Source: Microvirga aerilata
GTDB lineage: Bacteria; Pseudomonadota; Alphaproteobacteria; Rhizobiales; Beijerinckiaceae
NCBI RefSeq assembly: GCF_016743775.1
Contig: NZ_JAEQMY010000024.1
Span: forward strand, 1 to 64,000
DNA length: 64,000 nt
Reading direction: 5' to 3'
Shown: positions 16,768 through 25,150 of the stretch, one piece after another
How the letters are laid out: the number at the start of each line of letters is the position of its first letter
Numbering within the stretch: the first letter of the stretch is position 1
Translations under genes and position numbers: made by a program
Notes under the pieces: model-generated
What the model was told of the DNA's origin: nothing
Databases searched by the model: none
The model's input: the letters and a program-made list of their open reading frames with translations, nothing else

Positions 16768-17403
16768 CTACTCCGCCGCTTTCACGCGCCGTGTTGGGGC
16801 GATGGGCTCCGCGTGAAGATTGCGCGTGCCGTCCACGATCAGTTGCGCCACAAGCTCGGCATAGTCGGCGCGGGTCACGTCTCCGGTGCTCTTGAACCAG
16901 AGATAGTGCCAGTTGATCATGCCGAAGAGCGACATGGTCACGGGCTTGAGCAGCTTGGTGCCCTTGAGCTGCGGCGCGACGCCGGCCACCGCGTCGGAGA
17001 AGATCTTGACCAGCTCGCGCTCCATCGCCTTGAGTTCCGTCTGCCTGTCGGAGGGCAGCAGACGCAGGCCGTTGATCTGCACATTGTGCTGGGCGTCGGC
17101 ATCGCGATAGGCTTCGAGCAGGGCTGCGACCAGTTCCTTGAGGCGGGGCCCGGCGGCAAGGCCCGGCCGGTCGGCTGCTTCCACGACGTCGAGCAGCTCT
17201 TCCAGGTGGAAGCGGATCACGTCGAAGAGCAGCTCCTCCTTGTCCCGGTAGTAGTGGTAGAGGTTCGCCTTCGAGACGCCGCAGGCCTCCGCGATCTTGC
17301 TCATGGAGGCGCGGTCGTAGCCGTGGGCTGCAAACAGCTCGGCCGAGCGATCCAGGATCGCCCGGCGCTTGTCGTCGTAGTCGGTGGCGCGGGTGCGGGC
17401 CAT
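16768..17403 (-). CDS. TetR family regulator of the phenylacetate genes (PaaR-like)
   Basis: TetR repressor of 211 residues. The helix-turn-helix is ASMSKIAEACGVSKANLYHYY (about residues 32-52 with adjoining residues), followed by an effector domain of normal length. It is the last gene of the paaG-paaI-paaK operon, 8 bases after paaK. Two matching palindromes, at 10955-10978 and 20085-20104, overlap the paaZ and paaG promoters and fit a TetR dimer. Similar PaaR proteins respond to phenylacetyl-CoA; that effector is inferred here. Autoregulation through the paaG promoter follows if the site assignment is right. Confidence 0.88.
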   Translation of the reverse strand: MARTRATDYDDKRRAILDRSAELFAAHGYDRASMSKIAEACGVSKANLYHYYRDKEELLFDVIRFHLEELLDVVEAADRPGLAAGPRLKELVAALLEAYRDADAQHNVQINGLRLLPSDRQTELKAMERELVKIFSDAVAGVAPQLKGTKLLKPVTMSLFGMINWHYLWFKSTGDVTRADYAELVAQLIVDGTRNLHAEPIAPTRRVKAAE

Positions 17404-17411
17404 GGGGTTTT

Positions 17412-18746
17412 CTATTCTTTCGGTCTGCGGTCGATCACGCGCTTCGCCTTGCCGAGCGAGCGCTCGATCCCTTCAGGGTCGAGGACGTTTACCTGAGCCG
17501 TGATGCCGATGGTATCCTTGATCGCCTGGCTCAGGCGGTCGGACGCGGCCTTGCGGGTTTCCGGATAGTCGGCCTCGGGCCTGATCTCGGCCCGGATCTC
17601 CATCTGGTCCATGCGGCCTTCGCGGGTCAGCACGATCTGGTAGTGGCCCGACAGGGCCGGGATCTGCAGGAGCTTTTCCTCGATCTGGGTGGGGAAGACG
17701 TTCACGCCCCGGATGATCATCATGTCGTCGGTGCGGCCCGTGACCTTTTCCATGCGTCGCATGGTGCGCGCGGTACCGGGCATGAGCCGGGTCAGGTCGC
17801 GGGTGCGGTAGCGGATGACGGGCATCGCCTCCTTGGTGAGCGACGTGAACACGAGCTCGCCTTCCTCGCCGTCCGGCAGCACCTCGCCGGTCACCGGATG
17901 GATCACCTCGGGATAGAAGTGATCCTCCCAGATGTGCAGACCGTCCTTGGTTTCGATGCACTCGCAGGCGACCCCCGGACCCATGACCTCGGACAGGCCG
18001 TAGATGTCCACCGCATGGATGTCGAAGGCCTCCTCGATCTCGGCCCGCATGGCGTTGGTCCAGGGCTCGGCGCCGAAGATGCCGACTTTGAGCGACGATT
18101 GGCGCGGGTCGAGGCCCTGCTTGCGGAACTCGTCCAGGATCGCCAGCATGTAGGAGGGCGTGACCATGATCACGTCGGGTTGGAAATCCTGGATGAGCTG
18201 CACCTGGCGCTCGGTCATGCCGCCCGACATGGGGATCACCATGCAGCCGAGGCGCTCGGCGCCGTAATGAGCGCCCAATCCGCCGGTGAAGAGGCCGTAG
18301 CCGTAGGCCACATGCACCTTCATGCCCGGCCGCGCGCCGCTCGCCCGGATCGAGCGGGCCATCACGTCCGCCCAGGTGTCGATGTCGCGCTTCGTGTAGC
18401 CGACCACGGTGGGCTTGCCGGTGGTGCCCGAAGAGCCGTGCACGCGGGCGACCTGATTTTGCGGCACGGCGAACATGCCGAACGGATAGTTGTCGCGCAG
18501 GTCCGCCTTGGTGGTGAACGGAAATTTCGCGAGGTCGGCGAGATCCTTGAAATCGTCCGGGTGAACGCCCGCCTGGTCGAACTTCGCCCGGTAGTGCGGC
18601 ACGTTCTCGTAAGAGTGGCGCAGGGACCAGGCGAGGCGCTCGCGCTGCCAGGAGGCCAACTCGTCACGGGATGCGAGTTCGAGGCGGTCGAGGGCTGTGG
18701 CTTGCGGCTTAAGCTCGGACAGCTTGCGGAGCGGAATCTGGTTCAA
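17412..18746 (-). CDS. paaK: Phenylacetate-CoA ligase
   Basis: AMP-forming ligase of 444 residues that activates phenylacetate to phenylacetyl-CoA, the first step of the pathway. The ATP-binding loop reads HGSSGTTGKPTVVGYT; TRDLTRLMPG and GRTDDMMIIRGVNVFPTQIE are typical PaaK segments. I place the start at TTG 18746 (MNQIPLRKLSEL), with GGGAGG seven bases upstream. An upstream in-frame start would add an unrelated arginine-rich stretch overlapping paaI. It sits between paaI and the TetR gene, with 13- and 8-base gaps. Confidence 0.95.
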   Translation of the reverse strand: MNQIPLRKLSELKPQATALDRLELASRDELASWQRERLAWSLRHSYENVPHYRAKFDQAGVHPDDFKDLADLAKFPFTTKADLRDNYPFGMFAVPQNQVARVHGSSGTTGKPTVVGYTKRDIDTWADVMARSIRASGARPGMKVHVAYGYGLFTGGLGAHYGAERLGCMVIPMSGGMTERQVQLIQDFQPDVIMVTPSYMLAILDEFRKQGLDPRQSSLKVGIFGAEPWTNAMRAEIEEAFDIHAVDIYGLSEVMGPGVACECIETKDGLHIWEDHFYPEVIHPVTGEVLPDGEEGELVFTSLTKEAMPVIRYRTRDLTRLMPGTARTMRRMEKVTGRTDDMMIIRGVNVFPTQIEEKLLQIPALSGHYQIVLTREGRMDQMEIRAEIRPEADYPETRKAASDRLSQAIKDTIGITAQVNVLDPEGIERSLGKAKRVIDRRPKE

Positions 18747-18759
18747 GGAAACCTCCCAA

Positions 18760-19236
18760 TCATTTTCTTGTTGGTTCTGTCTCGTCCGCGCCTGACGGGA
18801 GCAGCGTTCCGGGGATCGTGCGCGAATGGCCGCGGAACTCGGCAACGACCTCGCCCTGGCCGTTGCGAACCGTCACGTCGTAGATGCCCGAGCGGCCGGA
18901 GCGGTTGCGCTCCACCGCATGCGCCGTGAGCGTGTCTCCCCGGCGGCCGGGCTGCAGGAACGTCACGGCGCATTGCTGCGCCACGGTGCGCTGGTTGTAG
19001 GTGTTGCAGGCGAACGCGAAGGCCGAATCCGCCAGCGTGAAGATGAAGCCGCCGTGGCAGATGCCGTGGCCGTTCGTCATGTCGGGCCGGACCGGCATGG
19101 ACAGAACGGCCTCGCCGGGCGCCACCCGCTCCACCACCATGCCGAGACCCTGGCTCGCCTGATCCTCGGCCCACATGGCCTGGGCGCAGGCTTGTGCAGT
19201 GTCGTGCGCGGCGATGGCGGAAGAGGGCGCGTCCAT
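18760..19236 (-). CDS. paaI: Phenylacetate thioesterase PaaI
   Basis: Hotdog-fold hydroxyphenylacetyl-CoA thioesterase of 158 residues (MDAPSSAIAAHDTAQACAQAMW). The signature HGICHGGFIFTLADSAFAFA contains the active-site Asp in its family position, and CAVTFLQPGRRGDTL follows. The ATG overlaps the paaG TGA (ATGA), so translation is coupled. It probably rescues CoA from dead-end hydroxylated or epoxide-derived thioesters. A more distant relative is encoded at 8327-8752. Confidence 0.93.
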   Translation of the reverse strand: MDAPSSAIAAHDTAQACAQAMWAEDQASQGLGMVVERVAPGEAVLSMPVRPDMTNGHGICHGGFIFTLADSAFAFACNTYNQRTVAQQCAVTFLQPGRRGDTLTAHAVERNRSGRSGIYDVTVRNGQGEVVAEFRGHSRTIPGTLLPSGADETEPTRK

Positions 19237-20027
19237 CAGGCTTTTCCCGTGAACTTGGGCTGGCGCTTTTCGAAGAAGGCCGTGACGCCTTCCATGTAGT
19301 CGGGCGTGCGGCCCGCTTGACCTTGCAGGTCGCGCTCCAGGTCGAGCTGCCTGTCGAGGTCGTTCGTCTGCGAGGCGTCGAGGGCCTGCTTGATGAGCCC
19401 AAGTCCAACCGTGGGCTGTGCCGCGAAGTGAGCCGCCAAGCGATGCGCCTCGTCCATTAGGGCAGCATCGTCGACCGCTTTCCAGATCATGCCCCAGGCC
19501 TCCGCCTGCTCGGCCGCGACCGGCTCGGCGAGCAGGGCGAGCGCCCGTGCGCGCGCCGGGCCGACGAGCCGCGGCAAGAACCAGGTGCCTCCGGAATCGG
19601 GCACGAGGCCGAGTTTCGCGAAGGCCTGAATGAACTTCGCCGAGCGCGCCGCCAGAACGATGTCGCAGGCGAGCGCGATGTTGGCGCCGGCACCCGCGGC
19701 CACGCCGTTGACGGCGCCGATGACGGGGATCCGCAACGCGCGCAGCTTGCGCACAAGAGGATTGTAGAGCCGCTCCAACGTCGAGGAGAGATCGGGAGCC
19801 TGCCCCGGGCTGAAGACCCGGTCGGACAGGTCCTGGCCGGCGCAGAAGCCGCGCCCGGCGCCCGTGAGGATCAGCGCCCGGCAATCGCTGTCGGCCTCCG
19901 CATCGAGAAGCGCCGTCATCAGGGTCGCATGCATCGCCTCGTTGAAGGAGTTGAGACGGTCCGGCCGGTTGAGGGTGATGACGCGATAGCCTTCTCGCCT
20001 GTCCGTGAGGATGAGATCGGTCTCCAC
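19236..20027 (-). CDS. paaG: 2-(1,2-epoxy-1,2-dihydrophenyl)acetyl-CoA isomerase PaaG
   Basis: Crotonase-fold enzyme of 263 residues that isomerises the ring epoxide to the oxepin. It shows the oxyanion-hole segments LILTGAGRGFCAGQDLSD and VNGVAAGAGANIALACD, and the active-site region SAKFIQAFAKLGLVPDSGGT with the family's aspartate. I use GTG 20027 (METDLILTDRREGY), five bases after GGGAGG, rather than the upstream 20057 start. It opens the minus-strand operon paaG-paaI-paaK-tetR, whose promoter overlaps a TetR-type palindrome. Confidence 0.92.
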   Translation of the reverse strand: METDLILTDRREGYRVITLNRPDRLNSFNEAMHATLMTALLDAEADSDCRALILTGAGRGFCAGQDLSDRVFSPGQAPDLSSTLERLYNPLVRKLRALRIPVIGAVNGVAAGAGANIALACDIVLAARSAKFIQAFAKLGLVPDSGGTWFLPRLVGPARARALALLAEPVAAEQAEAWGMIWKAVDDAALMDEAHRLAAHFAAQPTVGLGLIKQALDASQTNDLDRQLDLERDLQGQAGRTPDYMEGVTAFFEKRQPKFTGKA

Positions 20028-20375
20028 GAGGTCCTCCCGATTGTGCGCCGGCGGCATGCCACCGAGCTTGCGACTTGTTTACTATTGACCAACCGTTCGG
20101 TCAATTATATTGATGTGAAGCAAAGGGTCAATGAGAGCATTCACCGCTCGCACGGAGCCGCATGAGATGGGATTTTTCGAAGACCATCGGGACACGCTCA
20201 CCCAAGCCTCGCAGGCTGTGCGCCCACACGATGGCCGCAGCGCCGACCCCTGCCTCGCCACCGCTGCTTTCCCATTCCACTGTGCTCGAACCGCCATGAC
20301 CTGAAGGGTCGTCGGCGGCCGATTCACTGTGCAACAATCAAGAAAAACAAACGACAACCAACCAGGAGGAAACGG
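20028..20375. other. Gene-free divergent region between paaG and the ABC importer
   Basis: About 350 bases with no credible gene. It holds the shared operator/promoter at 20076-20113 and then a long leader before the binding-protein gene, with GGAGG directly upstream of its ATG. I saw no convincing riboswitch or terminator in the leader. Confidence 0.6.
20076..20113. promoter_or_regulatory. Divergent promoters sharing one TetR-type operator
   Basis: The near-palindrome with ends TTGACC and GGTCAA (20085-20104) forms the -35 of both strands. Minus strand: TTGACC, 17 bases, TAAACA (20081-20076), driving paaG. Plus strand: TTGACC (20085-20090), 17 bases, TATTGA (20108-20113), a candidate promoter for the ABC importer. 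The half-sites match the operator upstream of paaZ. One repressor could therefore silence both operons. Confidence 0.65.
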
Positions 20376-21542
20376 ATGACATCGAAAACGACGCTCAAGT
20401 TCATGCTGGCCGCAGGCGCGCTCAGTGTCGGCCTGTCTCACGGCGCCCTTGCGCAAGGCACCGTCAAGATCGGCTCGGTGCTCTCGGTCACCGGTCCGTC
20501 GTCGTTCCTGGGCGAGCCCGAGGACAAGACGTTGCGGCTTTACGTCGACAAGATCAACGCGGCGGGCGGCGTTGCCGGCAAGAAGATCGAGCTCGTGATC
20601 TATGACGACGGCGGCGATGCCAACAAGGCCCGCACCTTCGCCACGCGCCTCATCGAGGACGACGAGGTGATCGCCATGGTGGGCGGCACCACGACGGGCA
20701 GCACCATGGCCATGATCCCGGTCTTCGAGGAGGCCCAGGTGCCGTTCATCTCGCTGGCCGGCGCCATCGAGGTGATCGACCCCGTGCGCAAGTTCGTGTT
20801 CAAGACCCCGCACACCGACAAGATGGCCTGCGAGAAGATCTTCGAGGACCTGAAGAAGCGAAACCTCACCAAGATCGGCATGATCTCGGGCACGGACGGC
20901 TTCGGCGCCTCCATGCGGGCGCAATGCGTCAAGGTCGCGCCCAACTACGGCATGCAGATCCTCATCGACGAGAGCTACGGCCCGCGCGACAGCGACATGA
21001 CGGCCCAGCTCACGAAGATCAAGAACACGGCCGGCGTGCAGGCGGTGGTCAATCCGGGCTTCGGCCAGGGTCCGGCCATCGTGACCCGCAACTATGCCCA
21101 GCTCGGCATGACCGCAACGCCGTTCTACCAGAGCCACGGCGTCGCATCAAAAAGCTTCATCGATCTGGCCGGTCCTGCCGCCGAAGGCGTCCGCTTGCCG
21201 GCGGCGGCGCTTCTCGTCGGCGACAAGCTGCCGGAAAGCGATCCGCAGAAGAAGGTGGTGACGGAATACAAGCAGGCCTACGAGAGCGCCACGAAGCAGC
21301 CGGTCTCGACCTTCGGCGGCCATGCCTATGACGGTCTCTTCATTCTGGTGGAGGCCATGAAGCGCGCCAACTCCACGGACCCGCAGAAGATCCGCGACGA
21401 GATCGAGAAGACCAAGGGCTTCGTCGGCACGGGCGGCATCGTCAACATGTCGGCCACCGACCATCTCGGCCTCGATCTCTCGGCGTTCCGCATGCTGGAG
21501 ATCAAGGGCGGCGACTGGAACCTGGCTCAGTCGGGCAGCTGA
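20376..21542 (+). CDS. ABC transporter substrate-binding protein, branched-chain amino acid type
   Basis: Periplasmic type I binding protein of 388 residues. The signal peptide (FMLAAGALSVGLSHGALAQG) is followed by VKIGSVLSVTGPSSFLGEP, the canonical LivK-type start of the mature domain, and VAMVGGTTTGSTMAMIPVFE. ATG 20376 follows AGGAGGAAACGG. It heads a complete livHMGF-type operon and shares its regulatory region with paaG. The ligand may therefore be phenylacetate or another aromatic acid rather than leucine; that is inference from position. Confidence 0.9.
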   Translation: MTSKTTLKFMLAAGALSVGLSHGALAQGTVKIGSVLSVTGPSSFLGEPEDKTLRLYVDKINAAGGVAGKKIELVIYDDGGDANKARTFATRLIEDDEVIAMVGGTTTGSTMAMIPVFEEAQVPFISLAGAIEVIDPVRKFVFKTPHTDKMACEKIFEDLKKRNLTKIGMISGTDGFGASMRAQCVKVAPNYGMQILIDESYGPRDSDMTAQLTKIKNTAGVQAVVNPGFGQGPAIVTRNYAQLGMTATPFYQSHGVASKSFIDLAGPAAEGVRLPAAALLVGDKLPESDPQKKVVTEYKQAYESATKQPVSTFGGHAYDGLFILVEAMKRANSTDPQKIRDEIEKTKGFVGTGGIVNMSATDHLGLDLSAFRMLEIKGGDWNLAQSGS

Positions 21543-21559
21543 TCTTTCGCTGACATCGA

Positions 21560-21593
21560 CCGGACGGGAGGCTGGCCCCAGCCTCCCGTCCGG
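21560..21593 (+). terminator. Intercistronic hairpin after the binding-protein gene
   Basis: A perfect 15-bp GC-rich stem (CCGGACGGGAGGCTG with its complement) closes a 4-base loop, 18 bases after the stop codon. No T-run follows and the permease gene begins 27 bases later. It probably acts as a partial terminator or 3'-end protector, giving more binding protein than permease. Confidence 0.65.
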
Positions 21594-21619
21594 CAACCTG
21601 AATGGCGTAAGGCAGCAGC

Positions 21620-22492
21620 ATGGCAGAGTTCCTCCAGTTCCTCATCTCCGGGCTGACGGTCGGAGCGGTCTACGCGCTGGTCGCGCTGGGCTTCACGCTG
21701 ATCTACAACGCCTCGGGCGTGGTGAACTTCGCGCAGGGCGAGTTCGTGATGCTCGGCGGCATGGTGACCGTCTTTACGTCGGCGGCCGGCATGCCGCTGC
21801 CGCTCGCGGCCCTGATCGCCGTAGGCGTTGCCGTCGTCATCGGGCTCATGCTGCATCGCTTCGCCATCGAGCCTGCCCGCGGCGCATCGGCGGTGACGCT
21901 CATCATCATTACCATCGGCGCATCGATCCTGCTGCGCGGCATCGCCACCATCGTGTTCGACAAGCAGTTCCACAAGCTGCCCGCCTTCACAGGCGACACG
22001 CCGGTCGACATTCTTGGCGCAGCCGTGCAGCCGCAGAGCTTCTGGGTCCTCGGCGGTGCGGCCGTCGTCGTGCTGGTGCTGTATGTGTTTCTGGAGCACA
22101 CGCTTCTCGGCAAGGCCGTCCTGGCAACGGCCGCGAACCGCCTCGCGGCCCGCCTGGTCGGCATCAACACGACCACGATCATGGCGCTCGCATTCGGCGG
22201 GTCCGCGGCCATCGGCGCGGTGGCGGGCATTCTGGTGACGCCGATCACGCTGACGAGCTACGACGTGGGCACGCTTCTTGCGCTGAAAGGCTTTGCGGCC
22301 GCCATGCTGGGCGGCATGGGCAATCCGGTGGGCGCCGTCGTCGGCGGGCTTCTGCTCGGCCTGCTCGAGGCGTTCGGCGCGGGCTATATCAGCTCCACCT
22401 ACAAGGATGCCTTCGCGTTCGTGGTCATTCTCATCGTGCTGTTCGCCGCCCCGCAGGGATTGTTCGGACGCCGCGTGGTGGAGAGGGTTTGA
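21620..22492 (+). CDS. ABC transporter permease, LivH type
   Basis: Integral membrane permease of 290 residues with about eight hydrophobic helices. The N-terminus (FLQFLISGLTVGAVYALVAL) and the segments YNASGVVNFAQGEFVMLGG and LKGFAAAMLGGMGNPVGAV are hallmark LivH motifs; the latter contacts the ATPase. It follows the binding-protein gene after an intercistronic hairpin, and its TGA overlaps an in-frame TTG before the LivM start. Confidence 0.93.
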   Translation: MAEFLQFLISGLTVGAVYALVALGFTLIYNASGVVNFAQGEFVMLGGMVTVFTSAAGMPLPLAALIAVGVAVVIGLMLHRFAIEPARGASAVTLIIITIGASILLRGIATIVFDKQFHKLPAFTGDTPVDILGAAVQPQSFWVLGGAAVVVLVLYVFLEHTLLGKAVLATAANRLAARLVGINTTTIMALAFGGSAAIGAVAGILVTPITLTSYDVGTLLALKGFAAAMLGGMGNPVGAVVGGLLLGLLEAFGAGYISSTYKDAFAFVVILIVLFAAPQGLFGRRVVERV

Positions 22493-22494
22493 GG

Positions 22495-23442
22495 ATGCGT
22501 GCTCTCGTGAATCATCGCATACTGACGCTCCTCGTTCTGGCAGCCATGATCGCGGCTCTCCCGCTGATCTTTCCCTCGAGCTATTACTTCCGCGTGGCGT
22601 CGCTCGTATGGGTTTCGGCGCTTGCCGCCATCGGCCTCAACATCCTGATGGGGCAGGCCGGGCAGGTAAGCCTCGGCCATGCGGCCTTCTTCGGCATCGG
22701 CGCCTATGCGGTGGCCATCGGGCCGGCGCATCTCGGGGTGCCGCCCTGGGCCGCGCTTTTCCTCGGTGCGCTGCTCTCCGCCGCTCTCGCTTATCTGGTC
22801 GGGCGGCCGATCCTGCGGCTGAAGGGACATTATCTCGCCATCGCCACCCTGGGCCTCGGCGTGCTGGTGGCGCTCGTCATCTCCACGGAAAGCCGCTGGA
22901 CCGGCGGCCCGGACGGCATGCCCGTTGCACGCCTGACCCTGTTCGGCTGGAGGGTCGCCGGATCGGACACCTGGTACTGGGTCACCGGCGGGCTCCTGCT
23001 CCTGGGAACATGGATCGCGCTCAATCTCGACGAGACGCCCACCGGGCGAGCGTTCCGCGCCCTTCACGACAGCGAGGTGGCGGCCCAAGTGGTCGGGGTC
23101 GACGTCGCCCGGTTCAAGCTCCAAGCCTTCGTGATCGCGGCCGTCTATGCTTCCCTCGCGGGCTCGGCCCTTGCCTTCATGAACGGCTTCATCAATCCCG
23201 ATCAGGCGGGCTTCCTGCACTCGGTGGAGCTTGTCACCATCGTGGTCCTCGGCGGCCTCGGCTCCGTGGTGGGCAGCATCGTGGGCGCCGCCGTGCTGGT
23301 GACGCTGCCGCAGGTGCTGACGGTCTTTCACGAATACGAGCACCTGCTGCTCGGGCTCATCATCATCGTGGCGATGATCTTCATGCGCAACGGCATCGTA
23401 CCGAGCCTCTCGGGCCTGCTGTTCCGGAGGGCACGGTCATGA
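22495..23442 (+). CDS. ABC transporter permease, LivM type
   Basis: Second permease of the importer, 315 residues. Typical LivM signatures are LAAIGLNILMGQAGQVSLGH, AAFFGIGAYAVAI and the coupling-loop region VTIVVLGGLGSVVGSIVGAA. I use ATG 22495, just past the LivH stop; an in-frame TTG at 22489 overlaps that stop. Its own TGA overlaps the LivG ATG at 23439. Confidence 0.93.
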   Translation: MRALVNHRILTLLVLAAMIAALPLIFPSSYYFRVASLVWVSALAAIGLNILMGQAGQVSLGHAAFFGIGAYAVAIGPAHLGVPPWAALFLGALLSAALAYLVGRPILRLKGHYLAIATLGLGVLVALVISTESRWTGGPDGMPVARLTLFGWRVAGSDTWYWVTGGLLLLGTWIALNLDETPTGRAFRALHDSEVAAQVVGVDVARFKLQAFVIAAVYASLAGSALAFMNGFINPDQAGFLHSVELVTIVVLGGLGSVVGSIVGAAVLVTLPQVLTVFHEYEHLLLGLIIIVAMIFMRNGIVPSLSGLLFRRARS

Positions 23443-24192
23443 CGATCCTCAAGGCAACGGATGTGGGCATCTCCTTCGGCGGCGTGAAGGCGGTCGACGG
23501 CGTGAGCTTCTCGGTGGGCTCAGGGCAGATCCTGTCGATCATCGGCCCGAACGGCGCCGGAAAGACCACGCTCTTCAACGTGGTGTCCGGAGTGTACGTG
23601 GCAAGCCGCGGCACGATCCATCTGGCCGACGAGGACGTGACGGGCCTCGCGCCCCACAAGCTCGCGGCGCGGGGGTTGTCGCGCACCTTCCAGAACCTCC
23701 AGATCTTCCAGCGCATGACCGCCTGCGAGAACGTGATGGTGGGACGCCACCTGCGGGAAAAGTGCAGCCTTCTGCCGGCCCTGTTCAGAACGCCGTCCGT
23801 GACGCGCCAGAACCGGGAGACGAGGGCTGCGGCTCTCGACCTGCTTGCCGAGGTCGGCCTGAAGGACTTTGCCGACGTTCCGGCAGGCTCGCTCTCCTAC
23901 GGGGCCTGCAAGCGCCTGGAGATCGCCCGCGCGCTTGCGGCGGAGCCGCGCGTTCTCCTTCTCGACGAGCCGGCGGCCGGGTGCAACGCCGTCGAAACGG
24001 AGGAGATCGATCACCTCATCCGGCAGGTGGCCGACCGGGGCGTCGCGGTCGTTCTGGTCGAGCATGACATGAAGCTCGTGATGAAGATTTCCGACAGGAT
24101 CCTGGTTCTCGAGCGCGGCAGGCCTCTGGCCGAGGGAACGCCGCGCGAGGTGCGCGATGATCCCAAGGTGCTGGAGGCCTATCTGGGCCATC

Positions 24193-24221
<29 letters not shown>
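23439..24221 (+). CDS. ABC transporter ATP-binding protein, LivG type
   Basis: ATPase of 260 residues. Walker A is GPNGAGKTTL, the Q-loop region reads RTFQNLQIFQRMTACENVMV, the signature is LSYGACKRLEIARAL and Walker B is VLLLDEPAAG. The LivG-type signature normally reads LSYGxQRR; here ACK replaces the usual glutamine-containing stretch. The ATG overlaps the LivM stop and the gene runs into LivF by overlap. Confidence 0.93.
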
Positions 24222-24918
<697 letters not shown>

Positions 24919-24931
24919 GCAGCCTGCGCCA

Positions 24932-25150
24932 TCAGTCGGCACCGGGTTCCTGCTGCGCCATGCTTTGCTTGGCGAGAGTCAGCGCCTCCTGCAGCACGGC
25001 CTGATCGCCGATGTGGTTGGCAAGGATCAGCACAAGACGGCTGTTGAGCGCGGCGCTCCTCTCGTCCGACAATCCGCGATGCGCGTCGATGAGGGCGCGG
25101 TAGGCGCGATCCGGATCGGGAAACCGGCTGTCGGTGATCAACGCGCTCAT
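24932..25150 (-). CDS. Small DUF2783-like protein
   Basis: Protein of 72 residues with no signal or membrane segment. It looks like one compact helical unit: DPDRAYRALIDAHRGLSDER then ALNSRLVLILANHIGDQAVL. It resembles DUF2783 proteins, which are typically encoded beside FAD aromatic hydroxylases, as here. Its ATG overlaps the hydroxylase TGA (ATGA), so the two are translationally coupled. A role as accessory or stability factor is only a guess. Confidence 0.7.
   Translation of the reverse strand: MSALITDSRFPDPDRAYRALIDAHRGLSDERSAALNSRLVLILANHIGDQAVLQEALTLAKQSMAQQEPGAD

Noticed and set aside
22293-23438. Upstream in-frame extension of the LivG ATPase
   Set aside because: It overlaps the LivH and LivM genes and encodes arginine-rich nonsense; the ATG at 23439 gives the standard ATPase start.
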